From: Aaosphaeria pasadenensis
Taxonomy: Eukaryota > Ascomycota > Dothideomycetes > Pleosporales
Assembly: GCA_022813625.1 (NCBI GenBank)
Contig: JAKLMB010000027.1
Coordinates: forward strand, 372,001-436,000
DNA: 64,000 nt
Direction: 5' to 3'
Part shown: piece by piece, positions 21,401 to 33,700 of the stretch
Layout of the letters: each line of letters begins with the position of its first letter
How positions within the stretch are numbered: the first letter of the stretch is position 1
Program-made: the position numbers and the translations under genes
The notes under the pieces: model-generated
Database searches by the model: none
The model's input: only the letters and a program-made list of their open reading frames with translations
What the model was told of the DNA's origin: nothing

Positions 21401-22164
21401 GATCTCAAGAAAGTGATGGATGAAACAAGGCTGAACAGAATGTGGCAGCTTCGGCGCTGCACTGCAAAGCGAAAGAGCAGGGAGAAAAGCGTAGATAACG
21501 ACAAACAATAAGGCAAGTGCACCGTAATTTGATGAATTGGACTGTGTCTACAGTTATGTATTTGCGTTATGCTTTGGTAGGTGCTAGAGCTGAAATCAAA
21601 TCACTCAATCAACGAGAGGATAACGAAGACATTCCTGCGCCACAGTCTCACTGTTCCACAGAGCCACACGTGGGGTCAGGCCGAGGGTTCGAAGTTCGAA
21701 GCAGGGGGACCTTCAAGTATTTACAGGAAGACCAAGAACTTGAAGCACTCCACTTTCAATAACAGACATACTAAACCATCCATGGGAGCTTCGGAACTGG
21801 CCCTCGTTCGCAAGTTTTGGTACACTTTTGGCAGGTAGAGCCAACTATAGCCGCAGCGCACTAAAAAGCGACTGTAGCCGCTGCACCTGATGGAGATCGG
21901 CGCGGAAGCCCCTCACTACCAAGTGAACGATGACGAGATAGTTCTCGGACAACTGGATACGGAGAAATGAATATTGATCATGGAGTATTTATTTTCCTGG
22001 CGTATCTTATTCACTTCTCACTAATCCACCATCCTTGATCACGAATTTAAACAAGCAGTATCGCCAGTCGAGCTCTTGCTGATCCGATAGTTCCTCTACT
22101 TGATTCTCCAACTGGCCCAACTGAGCCAAGAACAAAGGGTACCAACCAAGATCGTCTAGCAAAC
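21401..22164. promoter_or_regulatory. Divergent intergenic region (F-box / dehydrogenase)
   Basis: Head-to-head spacer of about 0.76 kb between the F-box gene and the zinc dehydrogenase. No supported coding region and no specific site recognised. Confidence 0.4.
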
Positions 22165-23511
22165 ATGAAAGCTGTACATTATGAGGGGCCATTCAAAGTC
22201 TCTGTAAAAGAAATTGATATACCGAAGATCGAACATCCAGACGATGCCATCATCAAGGTGACGACAGCAGGTCAGACTCACACATGTACTTTTATTTGGC
22301 CGATTTCTAACAGAAGAATAGCCATCTGCGGTTCTGATCTCCATATGTACCAGGGTCGCACTGCTGCAGAGACTGGTCTCGTTTTTGGGCATGAGAACAT
22401 GGGTGTGATAATCGAGACTGGACCCGGCGTAACACTATTAGAAAAGGGCGATAGAATTGTGCTCCCATTCAACGTGGCTGACGGACGTTGCCGCAACTGC
22501 GAAGAAGGCCGCACGGCATTTTGCACCGGGTATACACCTACAGCGATGGAACTCAGAGGAAACCGTACTGACATTTTTAAGGGTAAATCCTGGATTTGCA
22601 GGAGGCGCATACGGCTATGTTGCCATGGGCCCATACCAAGGTGGACAAGCACAATACCTGCGGGTTCCCTTTGCTGATTTCAACGCCCTGAAATTGCCAA
22701 AGGGCACTGAGCACGAAGCTGATTTTGCAATGCTGGCCGACATCTTCCCTACAGGCTGGCATGGTTTAACGCTTGCTGGTTTCCAATCCGGCGAAACCGT
22801 CGCAGTCTTTGGCGCCGGTAAGTGCTTGTCGATGTGACTGTATCATAATTTCTAACAGACCATAGGTCCTGTTGGTTTGATGGCAGCATATAGTGGAGTT
22901 CTTCGGGGTGCGAGCAAAGTTTTCGTCGTTGATACAGTTCCAGAGAGGTTGGATGCAGCGAAGAAGATTGGATGCGTACCGATTGACTTTAGGAAAAGTG
23001 ATCCAGTCCAGCAGATCATTGATCTCAATGAAGGCATGGTTGATCGCGCCGTCGATGCTGTTGGATACCAAGCTGTGGACGCTTCTGGATCAAAAGAAAA
23101 ACCAAACATCGTCCTTGACCAACTGATTATGGTTACGAGGCCCACGGGAGGATTGGGTATCCCGGGTCTCTATGTTCCAGCAGATCCTGGGGCGCCAGAT
23201 GAGCAGAGCAGGAAGGGACAGATTCTATTGTCATTTGGAAAACTTTTCGAGAAGGTTCGTATGATTTGCCGAGTACTCAATGGAAGGAAGCTAATGCGAA
23301 CGAACAGGGCCTGACGGTGGGCACTGGCCAATGCAACGTCAAGTCCTACAACAGATACTTGCGTGACTTGATAATATCGGGCAAGGCAAAACCGAGCTTT
23401 GTGGTATCGCATGAGATTGATATTGACGATGCGCCCAATGCGTATGAGAAGTTCGATAAGAGGATTGAGGGCTACACTAAGGTTCTAATTCATCCTAATG
23501 GGCCATTGTAA
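22165..23511 (+). CDS. Zinc-dependent dehydrogenase, glutathione-independent formaldehyde dehydrogenase type
   Basis: Exons are 22165-22270, 22322-22529, 22582-22817, 22866-23254 and 23308-23511, giving 380 aa; introns are 48-53 bp. It is a medium-chain dehydrogenase. Catalytic zinc ligands are visible at C38 (AAICGSDLHMY) and H59-E60 (GLVFGHENMG). The structural-zinc loop reads GRCRNCEEGRTAFC with three Cys, as is common in this subgroup. The Rossmann motif is VFGAGPVGLMAA. DRAVDAVGYQAVDASGS and PGLYVPADPGAPDE match the formaldehyde/alcohol dehydrogenase subgroup that keeps cofactor tightly bound. Likely roles are aldehyde detoxification or alcohol oxidation; the actual substrate is not readable. 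Confidence 0.93.
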
Positions 23512-23765
23512 GCTGGCCAGGTCTTGGGTGTATACAGCAACGTTATGAATCGCCAGACTCACTTTACTTCCGTAAGCTATTTCTCCATGCCATTGATGTA
23601 GACATGTGTACACACGAGACCGGAAAGTCGCGGAAGGTCCTATTGTCGCAGGGAAGATCCGTAGTAGTAGTCCGCATTGCATCGCAGTCGAGCATTGTCT
23701 CTTGGGTGCGCCGTCGTTAGACAGTCGTGGCGATGGGAATAATATCCTGTCCACAAGAGAGCCCC

Positions 23766-24310
23766 TCATATTGAGTCATTCTTTGCAACCACATATGCTC
23801 TGACGATCTTGACTTCCTCCACTGGCCGGTCTTCTTTATCAGTCTTGACTAAACCCAGTTTCTTCACGACCTGTAATCCACTTTTGACCCTGCCAAAGAT
23901 AGTGTGCTTTCCGTCTAGCCATGGAGTCGGAGCAAGTGTAATGAAGAACTGGCTTCCATTGGTATTAGGGCCGGAGTTTGCCATGCTCAGTATACCTGCA
24001 CCGGTGTGCTTCAAAGCGGGTGTGATTTCATCCTCGAACTTTTCGCCGTAGATCGACGCACCTCCTCGGCCGGTGCCGGTAGGGTCGCCTCCTTGAATCA
24101 TGAAATTGGGTATTATGCGATGAAAGATAAGGCCGTCGAAGTATTTGCGCTGGGCCAAGGTAGAGAAGTTATTGCATGTCTTCGGAGCATGGTCGCCGTA
24201 AAGTTCGACAGTGATCGTGCCCTAGAAGGTTGCGGTTAACGAGCTTGCATGCGTGAATCAAATGCTCAAATGCATACCAGAGTGGTCTCAAGTGCGACCT
24301 CAGTAGTCAT
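23766..24310 (-). CDS. Peptidyl-prolyl cis-trans isomerase, PPIL1-type cyclophilin
   Basis: Exons on the minus strand are 24310-24278 and 24221-23766, giving 162 aa, the exact size of PPIL1-type cyclophilins. The start MTTEVALETTLGTITVELYG is the subfamily N-terminus. The active-site segment FHRIIPNFMIQGGDPTGTG and the cyclosporin-contact W in PTPWLDGKHTIFG are intact, as is SMANSGPNTNGSQFFITLAP. PPIL1 proteins associate with the spliceosome through SKIP/Prp45, so a nuclear role is likely. There is no targeting signal. It is head-to-head with the Rqt4-like gene, only about 220 bp apart. Confidence 0.95.
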
Positions 24311-24531
24311 CGTGAAGTCTTCAAGTTCTTCGTAAGAGGGCTAGGAAAGGCTGTGTTCTTATTCCTAACTTCCCATGAAGTTTTGGTGGGGAAGCCAAGT
24401 ACGACGAGGTGGCCCAGGCGGTGCCACAGTGGCTGAGACATCACCCTCCTAGTGGTACTTAACTAGTATGAATCATAATCAGAATACATCATCGCACCTG
24501 TCGCTATTACCACCTGCAACGGGATATCAAA

Positions 24532-26133
24532 ATGGACTCAACCGGTTGGGCTGTCTCACAGCTCTCAAGGCTTCTGCCTCTAGATGATGACTCCCTGCGA
24601 CAGATTATCTCTTATACAGAGTCATTATCAAATAAGGACGCAGCAGATCATCTTCAAAATTTACTGGGAGATACCCCACAGGCCCTCGAATTCATCTCTT
24701 CATTTAACAACCGAAGAAAAGGCAAGAGTGCAACTACATCGGCCCAAGGAACAGTTAGAAATGATATTTCTGAGGTACCTAGGTCTAAACCGCGCAAGAA
24801 GAAGGCATCGAATCTGGGAAAGCTTCCACCACCACGGCAGCCAGATAATTACGGAAATACGAGCGGTGGCTATGTCAAGAAAGATGAAGAAGATTACATG
24901 ACTTCCAATTCTAAGACGAAAACCACAAAAAACAACAATTTCGCCTTGTCGGAGACGCCTAACATTACATCTAAGTTAACACCATCCTCTGGTACATCAA
25001 CCCCGAAATCCCGAGGGATCTCGCCAGCACCAACACCGGCCCCAAAATTGCCTCCTTCAGCTGCCGGACAGCTCATCTCTGAATCAAAATCATCCCGTAA
25101 TTCATCCCCAAAGCCAAAGGCAAAGGTCACCGTTCAAGGTGGCACGCCTATGCATGGCGCTTCAACGGCTTTGAGCGATCTGGAGTCGGCGATTCGTGCC
25201 CTTGGGATTCAGACAAACCCATCATTGTCATCAACGCGGGATAATGCGAAGCGCAAGTGCAATTGCATGGCTTCTCGGCATCCTCTTCTCGATGCGGCCC
25301 CCAACTGCATGAATTGTGGCAAAATAATATGTGTCAAGGAAGGTATTGGGCCATGTACATTTTGCGGAACCCCTCTGCTCAGCTCGTCCGAAATTCAATC
25401 CATGGTCCGTGTTCTGCGCGAGGAGCGCGGCAAGGAGAAGATGGCAATGAACAATGCATCTCAGAAGCGGGCCGAAGTATCGATGGCACCACGACCTTTC
25501 TCTACTCCAAACGAATCAACCCCGGTGTCGTCCAATCCGGCCTCTGATAGCGAAAGCGAGAAGCTGGCCAGAGCAAAACAACATAGAGACAAATTGTTGG
25601 CTTTCCAGGCACAAAATGCACGGCGTACGCAAGTCCACGATGAAGCAGCCGACTTTGAAACCACCACGGCTGGTCTTAGTATGTGGGCAACTCCACAGGA
25701 CCGAGCAATGCAATTGAAACGGCAGCAAAAGGCCCTTCGTCAGCAAGAATGGAATGCTGCTCCAGAGTGGGAGAAGAGGAAAATGGTTGCCAGTATCGAC
25801 TTAGTTGGTGGAAAGGTAGTCAGAAGAATGGCTGCCGCAGAACGGCCACAAACACCTGAAAGTGAGGAGGATGCACCAGAACCTCCCGCGAGCCAGAGCA
25901 ACGAGAACGCTGCTGGAGGTGGAGCATTCAGCAGAAATCCCCTGTTAGGCGGCAAATTAATTAGACCAACAATACGAGATGTAGGGACAGGGAAAGGCAA
26001 GGAAAAACAGAGACAGCAGAAGCAAGCATGGCGAAGAGTTCAAGATGATAGGGACGATAATGAAGAGTTGATTCTGGACGGTGGGATACATGGAGGCAAG
26101 GGTCTTACGCTTGAACAGGATGGATGTGGGTAG
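24532..26133 (+). CDS. Rqt4/ASC-1 (TRIP4)-like zinc-finger protein
   Basis: An intronless gene of 533 aa. The zf-C2HC5 finger lies at about residues 243-285 (KCNCMASRHPLLD, NCMNCGKIICVKEG, CTFCGTPLL), the hallmark of TRIP4/ASC-1 and yeast Rqt4. Rqt4 is part of the RQT complex, which splits collided ribosomes marked by ubiquitin and starts ribosome-associated quality control. The N-terminal helix bundle (DSLRQIISYTESLSNKDAAD, about 17-60) resembles the CUE-like ubiquitin-binding region. Residues 60-235 are Ser/Pro/Lys-rich and disordered. The C-terminal half holds a coiled-coil segment (ARAKQHRDKLLAFQ), the RKMVASIDLVGGKVVRR motif conserved in the family, and NPLLGGKLIRPTI. There is no ASCH domain, as in yeast. 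Confidence 0.9.
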   Translation: MDSTGWAVSQLSRLLPLDDDSLRQIISYTESLSNKDAADHLQNLLGDTPQALEFISSFNNRRKGKSATTSAQGTVRNDISEVPRSKPRKKKASNLGKLPPPRQPDNYGNTSGGYVKKDEEDYMTSNSKTKTTKNNNFALSETPNITSKLTPSSGTSTPKSRGISPAPTPAPKLPPSAAGQLISESKSSRNSSPKPKAKVTVQGGTPMHGASTALSDLESAIRALGIQTNPSLSSTRDNAKRKCNCMASRHPLLDAAPNCMNCGKIICVKEGIGPCTFCGTPLLSSSEIQSMVRVLREERGKEKMAMNNASQKRAEVSMAPRPFSTPNESTPVSSNPASDSESEKLARAKQHRDKLLAFQAQNARRTQVHDEAADFETTTAGLSMWATPQDRAMQLKRQQKALRQQEWNAAPEWEKRKMVASIDLVGGKVVRRMAAAERPQTPESEEDAPEPPASQSNENAAGGGAFSRNPLLGGKLIRPTIRDVGTGKGKEKQRQQKQAWRRVQDDRDDNEELILDGGIHGGKGLTLEQDGCG

Positions 26134-26720
26134 CCGGAAAACATGGCCTCCTCAGTCTATTGGGAAAGGCGGCATTAAAGCTCTTGAGTACACTCTTCGG
26201 GTTACTGGTTGTCTTTCAGAAGACGAGCCCTATTAAATTTGACTGTGCAGCAAAGTCTGTGCATGACGACAACTCTCTGCCCGGGGACATGATTGACCAA
26301 ATCTTGTAATTATTACTCCTAAAACAATGAATAGAACCAACTATCATTCTCGCAACAATCCGATTGAAATCTCCATCGCCGCATGCAGGCCCACACATTC
26401 TGCATGTCCAACAAGCCCAATATCCAGGACCCTGAAGTACCGAGATAATAATCACCATTGGTTAATATACGCAATTTACCTCATTAGAGACCCCACAGTC
26501 AACTGAGAGAAAAAATATTAATCTTCCATTCCATGACTCTCAGATACATGACCACATGGCGGCATTGTTGATCACGTCACTCATTGTATATTGGGGCACA
26601 AACATTTCATATATGTAGGAGGATTCGCGATGCCAATTGATAAAAGGGAGACTGGAAGCTTTGAAATTGACGCTCTAAATCGTACTGTCTGCATGCTCCT
26701 GTTTAGGTCCTCGAAATAAT
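26134..26720. other. Intergenic region
   Basis: 3' region of the Rqt4-like gene and promoter of the beta-propeller gene. No supported gene. Confidence 0.5.
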
Positions 26721-28510
26721 ATGCAATTTCCCAAGCTCTTTTTTGAGCTACTTTCAGTAGCATTTACAATTGTTCCCATCACAAACGCTCTTGCACCCTC
26801 AGACTCCTATCGCGATGTCGATATTGCGCAGTCATCCTACGCCGGAGGTGATCATGGATTTAATCCCGAAGTGGCTGCACAGATCCAACAGATCTGGAAT
26901 ATAACCTTCAAGACAGACGAAAAGGTGTGCCGAAGGATAAATGCTTGTATCAAACGTGTACTCATAGGTGGTGTCTAGCATTGGGCACGCCCATTAGTCT
27001 ACACTCCGCCATCAACTGGGAGACAACTGATATTCCTCGCATCTACCGAAAACTACATTCGCACCTTGGATGCCGCTACCGGAGAGATCATCAATGAGCG
27101 ACAAGTTCAGAAGCCCTGGCCTATGGGTGCAGCATGTGCGTTAGGTCCAGCTGGAACAGAAGATGAAGAATGTAATTGATCAAGTTTTAGATTGCACCAC
27201 TGTGAGCCAGAACCTAGGAATCATGGGAACACCAGTCATTGATCCGGATACGGATATTGCATATTTCTATGTAAAAGCATATGTGGAGTATGTCAATCCT
27301 TTACTCGAACGTGCGACTTTGTCTTAACCATTATCACAGAGACTTGCGTGTCAAAGGTGACCCAAACTCACCTCTGAACGGAATCTACTATTTCTACGCA
27401 GTCGATGTCAAGACTCTAAAGGACGTTGATGGTTACCCTTTATCCGTTGATGGTATACCTGCGGAGAATGACCCACGGAGAATCTTTCTTGGAGGTCTAA
27501 TCTTGCAGCGACCGGCTGTGTTGCAGGTCGGAAATCTTGTATACGCGGGCTTTGGAGGGCTATGCGAAGCATATAATTACACCGGTGCTGTTATAGCTGT
27601 TGATATCAATACGCGTAAGATGAACTACTGGGTCACCCAGGCTGGATCCGAATCAGTCTTTACGGAAGACTGGACTCAGTGGTCGGGTGGTGGCCCTGGT
27701 GGTATTTGGCAAGCTGGTCAAGGCCTGGCTTCAGATGGTCAGGATGTATTTTTCTTGATCGACAATGGCGCGGGCTCTTCCACCACCAATGTCTCGACGA
27801 ACCCGATTTCTGGGAAGACACATCTCGATGTATTGTCTGAGACGGCTGTTCGAATTTCGAAACAAAATGGTTCAATACGACTCCTTGACTGGTTTCGGCC
27901 ATTTGACTGGCAGTCTGATGGAGGCCAGGACATAGGTTCTGGTGGCCTTGCCATCCTGGGGTCTGAATTCTCAACATCGTCAACGCCAAAAATGGGCGTT
28001 GTAACCAGTACAAACACGAAGATGTATGTGGTTGATTTGAGCAACCTCGGTGGTTATCGTCAAGGAATAAACGGCACTGATGGCGTTGTACAAACAATCC
28101 CGCTTGATGGAGAGGTCTTTGGAGGAGTTGGAACCTACCCTCACGAAGGCGGCTATATTTACGTTAACCCAGGAAACAGTCCTTTGTCAGCGTATCGCTT
28201 CAATTCATCAAGTATGTCCCGTCCTTTCGAACTGGCAGGCGTGGGCTCCCACGAATCCTCCCATTGGGGTGCTGTCGGGCTGCCCACCGTCACAAGTGAC
28301 AACGGCCGGAAAGGAAGCGGGATAGTTTGGATCACCGAACCTACGCAAGGTTTGTTTGCCTACCACGCTGTGCCCGTGAATGGCACGTTGACCGAAATTC
28401 CGTTACCAAAAGTTGAAGGGGCAATGAAATTTGGAAGACCAGTCTTTGGTAACAGACGGGTTTACATAGTGGACGGGCAACGGCGGCTCATAGCACTCGG
28501 GTTGAAGTGA
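26721..28510 (+). CDS. Secreted PQQ-like beta-propeller protein
   Basis: Exons are 26721-26924, 26979-27135, 27191-27287 and 27340-28510, giving 542 aa. An N-terminal signal peptide is evident (MQFPKLFFELLSVAFTIVPI, cleavage probably near ITNALA). The rest looks like a quinoprotein-alcohol-dehydrogenase-like beta-propeller: repeated blade motifs such as IRTLDAATGEI, YYFYAVDVKTLKD, GAVIAVDINTRKMNYWVTQ and RVYIVDGQRRLIALGLK. N-glycosylation sequons are numerous. Fungal relatives are extracellular and poorly characterised; some PQQ-type propellers oxidise sugars or alcohols, but I cannot identify a cofactor site. Exon junctions at 27135 and 27287 were chosen because they restore CTTVSQNLGIMGTPV and VKAYVEDLRVKG. 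Confidence 0.86.
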
Positions 28511-28898
28511 CGGCGAATAGAAGAACCGATCCGGATGATGCGTAAAATCAGGTGTGGAAGTAGCCGTACGTATGAAGAAAAGGGAAGCAGCGATTACACT
28601 TGGGTTCATGATGGGTTGAATGGTTTTCAGAGTTGTATTTATGCTAAACGGATACTGAAGGGAACGACCTAGGGGGCTGCGGTCTTTTTCATTGGCTGGT
28701 CGTGCTACTCGTAGATATTTGCTGCCGAAGTTCGGCAGTGCCCTAATCGATAAGAAATTCACTCAGACCTCCATCGCCCAGTCATACATTAAGGTACTGA
28801 ACGACTCATACGTCGTTTCCTCTTTCTCGCGTCACGGATTGTGCCATCTTTCTTTCTTTCTTGATTCTGGTTCGAGCATTGTAGGTCCTGTTACAGCC
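28511..28898. other. Intergenic region, promoter of the ARG8-like gene
   Basis: No coding signal. The last 100 bases contain a pyrimidine-rich TTTCTTTCTTTC stretch typical of fungal promoters and leaders. Confidence 0.5.
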
Positions 28899-30421
28899 AT
28901 GGCATTGCGTCTGTCCACGAGGTGTCTGTCCGCCGCCTTGCGTAGCCCTTGCGCTGGTCGATCATTCGTTCGAAATGCCTCTTCAGCATCTGCTGCGATT
29001 AAAGACTCCAATCTTCCCCAAGATCTTAAAAACTCGATATCAGTATGACAAATCCTCTAGATACCATACAATTGGTTGTACCCCAGACTGACAGAACACA
29101 GCGAGAATCGAACCTTCCAACTCCAGATCCCTCGGCCAGCTCCAAAACCACAGGCCTCGTGAACCAACAGCTTCCATATATGGTCCCCACCTATCTACGC
29201 CCACCGCCAATGTTTGAGAAGGGAAAAGGATGTTACATGTGGGACCTTGAAAATAGGAAATACCTCGATTTCACTGCTGGAATCGCCGTCAATGCATTGG
29301 GTCACTGCGACGAAGGCATGAGCGCCGTACTCTCGGAACAAGCCCAACGGCTTGTTCACACCTCGAACCTTTACCACAACCCCCACACCGGACTATTGTC
29401 GAAACAGCTCATACAGCTCACGCACGCGTCCGGTGGTATGGCTGGGGCTACGCGCACATTTATCTGCAACAGTGGCTCGGAAGCTAACGAGGCGGCACTC
29501 AAATTTGCGCGAAAGGTCGGAAAGTCCATATCCTCTGACAAGCCCAAACATGAAATCGTATCTTTCCATGGATCGTTTCATGGTCGAACAATGGGCAGTT
29601 TGAGCGCAACTCCAAATCCTAAATATCAAGCCCCATTCTCGCCAATGGTCCCAGGCTTCAAGTATGGAAAGTATAATGATGTTGAAGCCATTAAAGATCT
29701 CGTCACCGAAGAGACGTGTGGTGTCATTGTGGAGCCAATTCAAGGCGAGGGTGGCGTCAACGTTGCCACTCCTGAGTTCTTATCAGCGCTCAGGAAGCGG
29801 TGTACAGAGGTCGGTGCTGTACTCATCTTCGATGAAATCCAGTGCGGCTTGGGCAGGACAGGCGATTTCTGGGCACATGCTGGATACCCTAAAGACTGCG
29901 AACCGGATATTTTGACAACTGCAAAAGCTCTTGGCAACGGGTTCCCCATTGGCGCAACAATTGTCAATGACTTTGTCTGTGATAACATCAAAGTTGGAGA
30001 TCACGGCACGACGTTTGGTGGCAATCCACTTGCATGCCGAGTGGCATCATATGTACTCTCCCGGTTATCCTCTCCTGAGATCCTCGATTCGATCCCGGCC
30101 AAGGAATCTGCTTTCCGGAAACAGTTCGATTCGTTGAGGGCTGCTTTTCCCTGTCAAATTGAGGAGGTTCGAGGAAAGGGCCTTATTCTGGGTCTGCAGC
30201 TTAATGTGGATCCGACGCCCATTGTGACAGCTGCTAGGGAGAGAGGTTTGCTGGTAATTACATGCGGAACCAATACTTTGAGATTTGTTCCGCCGTTGGT
30301 CATAACCGAAGCAGAGATCAATGAGGGCATGAGCATAATACGTGACGCCATGGAGAGCGTATGGGGAAAAGCAGAAAAAGTCGAAGGGACGAAGGGCCAA
30401 CAAGAGTTGCCTGCACAATAG
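28899..30421 (+). CDS. ARG8: Acetylornithine aminotransferase, mitochondrial
   Basis: Exons are 28899-29042 and 29087-30421 (44-bp intron), giving 492 aa. A class III PLP aminotransferase making N-acetylornithine in mitochondrial arginine biosynthesis. The N-terminus is an Arg/Ser/Ala-rich presequence (MALRLSTRCLSAALRSPCAG). The catalytic core has FICNSGSEANEAALKFARK, FHGSFHGRTMGSLSAT, the DEIQCGLGRTG motif binding the cofactor ring, and the Schiff-base lysine K328 in TTAKALGNGFPIGA, then GDHGTTFGGNPLACRVA. The C-terminal EVRGKGLILGLQL and TLRFVPPLVIT are standard. The presequence and linker are longer than in yeast Arg8. It is intact, with all key residues present. Confidence 0.95.
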
Positions 30422-30775
30422 GCATACACTGTTCGCGGCAACTAATTCCAGATACCACATAGAATAATCAGATCATATTGTAGAAGGCCTGTATATGAAA
30501 GCAATCCTTAGTTTTCATGCTGATTTGCAGCCATGCGCTCTGATTGGTCGACTCCCTTGCCAAGCCCTGAGTCAAGATACCCGTCGCCTCCTTCTTGATC
30601 ACCTTCACTTTGATCCATCATCGACAACCTCATCTTTGGATGTTAATCTCTGAAATCGAGAGTCGATACTTCAGACCTCTGCTTGTATGGTCTCGATGGA
30701 AGGAACATTCAGACTTCGCCATTGTGGTCGATAGTGTGGAAACCTCCACCTTTATACCCACTGCAGCCTGGAGTC
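30422..30775. other. Intergenic region upstream of the SNF2 gene
   Basis: Short spacer. The SNF2 reading frame is open upstream to about 30683 but has no earlier ATG in frame. Confidence 0.5.
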
Positions 30776-33700
30776 ATGCAGGCGTCACAAGACAAAGACT
30801 CACCCGCTGTGTTGGACAATGAGTCAAAATCTGGCTCGCAAATCTACTCGTCAAGTACCTCATCATTGCAATCACGCACGTCTACTCCATTGACCACACC
30901 GTTGACATCGGGTGGTCCGTCACAACACGCTCAGGATGTCGTATTTCAAGACATAGAGAAATACATTGCTCTCGGTAGCCTTCACTTACAACATCAAATA
31001 CCTCTCACCTTCATCCCCGAACAGCGCGTAGCTGACTGGACCGAACTCACCGTTCAAGATCTTCCGGAAGAGGCGAAACAGGTGCTCGGCCTCAGTGTCT
31101 CCGGATTGCTGAAAGCTCGATGGATACGACTTTTTATTCTATTGCCGATGAGTTCAAACACTGTAGACAGCCCCATTATCCGAGTATATCTTCTTCCGGA
31201 AGATTGGGGTCGCCGATTCATTGATCGCCGAAGTAAGACCTTGAAAAATGCACTCCGCGATCTTCTCCCAAATATCAATACCTCGGCCCAGGCTTGGTCA
31301 GGTGTGAAAGATAGTAGTGAAGCTGAGAAGGTGTACTTCGATCCTTGGGCGAGCGACGAAAAAGTTTCGCTTTATTATCTATTCAACAAACTAAAATCGC
31401 CTGATCCAAAACTTGGAGATGTACGAAACCGATATAGCAGAGAAGCAATGCGTGATCTTTTGGCATCAACAGCATCGTATCAAATAGATGACTGCGAAGG
31501 ATTGGCACTCAATGGGCTGAAGACTACACTTTATCCCTACCAAGCCCGATCGGCTAGTCATATGATTCAGCGGGAAACCGCGCCTCAGCTACAACTGGAT
31601 CCGCGTTTAGAAATCAGGTATTCCCCTACTGGCCAAGCATATTACTTTGGGGCACGAGATGGGAGCTTCCTTCAAGAAGCTCGATACTATGAAACTAATC
31701 GCGGGGGTATATTAGCGGAGACCATGGTAAGTGATTACGATCGGACTTTTAGTCCAATGCTAACCAAATGAACAGGGCTTAGGTAAAACTATCATATGCC
31801 TTGCAGTGATTCTAGCTACGAAGGGGCACTTGCCACAAATACCGCCGGCTTATCAACTGCCTCCTCCTGTGCGAGAACGGGTTGGGTCTTTGGTAGACGT
31901 GGCTGCCAACATCATTGGTCGTAATGCGATCCCAGGTATTGCATACATCAATCAATTAGAAGCTGCCGAGGATCTTGATATGAGCCGTATCAAGAACAAA
32001 CTCGAACAGTACAGGCCTACATACGAAATTCCAGCAGAGGTGCCCCGGATGAACCGCAGCACACGGATACCACCCCCAAGATCTCTTGTCATGTGTAGTG
32101 GCACCCTTGTAATAGTTCCACGCAATCTTCTCCACCAATGGCAGGCTGAAATTCGCAAACATATTCACCAAAAAATGCTCAAGATTCTGATCATGGATAC
32201 TGCGCCCAAAAGAGGTGCCAAGCGTCGCGGCGGCCAAGATGCCGATCATGACATGGAGCTACGGAGCAAGCTTCCCACAGCAACCGAACTATTGGAGTTT
32301 GATTTGATTCTGTTCACAAGAGCGCGATTTGAGCAAGAGATCCAGGATGGTGCAGACGACCAAGGACGTAGGCTGCCAAGTGGTGCACCTTTAATATGCC
32401 AGTGCCCATATATCGGCGCATCGAGAGTACGGGACTGCTCTTGCCTGACAGGCACCCAAATATACGAATCGCCGCTGAAGAAACTCCACTGGTTACGTAT
32501 TATCATAGATGAAGGGCATAACTTCGCTTCTGGTCTATCAAATGCGGTTCAGCTAGCTAAGCAATTGCAGGCGGAGAGACGTTGGGTGGTTTCTGGAACC
32601 CCAGCAAAGAATTTGGTTGGCGTGGAGGTAGACCTATCCGCACTCGAAGAGAGCAATTCTGACCCCAGCCTAATCCGCGAATTGACATTGGAGCAACGGA
32701 AACATTTCAGTCTCGATGATGATAATATGAAGGGAGCAAAAGCACTGGGATCACTCGCATCGAACTTCCTTATGGTTCGACCTTGGTCCGACTCGCCTGC
32801 AGTCGACGAAGGTAGGCTAGACTGGGACGACTACATTTATCGGCACGAGCATCAGTATCGTAAAACCTTTTCTGGGTTCTCCAACTGTTTCTTACGGACA
32901 TTGGAAGGACTAGTAGTCAAGACGCGCCCTGAAGATGTCGAACGGGATATTGTACTACCTCCTATGAAGCACAGAGTCGTCTACCTGAAACCCTGCTGGT
33001 TCGACAAAATGACAGCAAATTTGTTTATACAGGTCCTCCGCGCCAATGCTGTGACTAGCGAGCGCTCGGATGTCGACTACCTTTTCCACAAGAACAGTAC
33101 GAAAGCGCGGCATAGTCTGATCAGAAATCTGCGCCAATCTAATTTCACATGGACTGGTTTTAGTTTAGAGGACGTAGGTGCTACCCTCGAAACCAGTCGC
33201 AAGTACTTGGACAAGGAAGACAAAAATTGTTCAGCGGCGGATGCAAGGATGCTTCTAGAGAGCTGCGCCATTGTGGAGAACTTGAGATCTTCCGATGCTT
33301 GGATCGCTCTCAGTAAAGCCCACGAAGTGGGGTTAGCCATAGGAGACTGGCCAGAAAATTCAGTGCAATCATTCGCATTGGTAACTGGAAATCCCGCACT
33401 GATTGGCATTACACAGCTGTTGGAAGGGCAATCCTATGTCGACAGTCATATCCTATCAGATGACCCTTCCTATGGGCTTTTTGCAGTCGGAGAAACGATC
33501 AAAGAGGGACTTAAGGCTATAGAAGAAGCTGATGGGAGGAGGACTACGCATGACAAGGAAGATGATGAAAAGAGCATGATAAAGACCGGTGTCCCTTCTT
33601 CTTGCGTAGGAGGCCAGCCCTTAACAAGCAAAAAAGCGCCTGTTACTCCTGGTAAACCTTCACCAAAAAAGAAAAATCCGCGGACTTCGAAGCCGACCAT

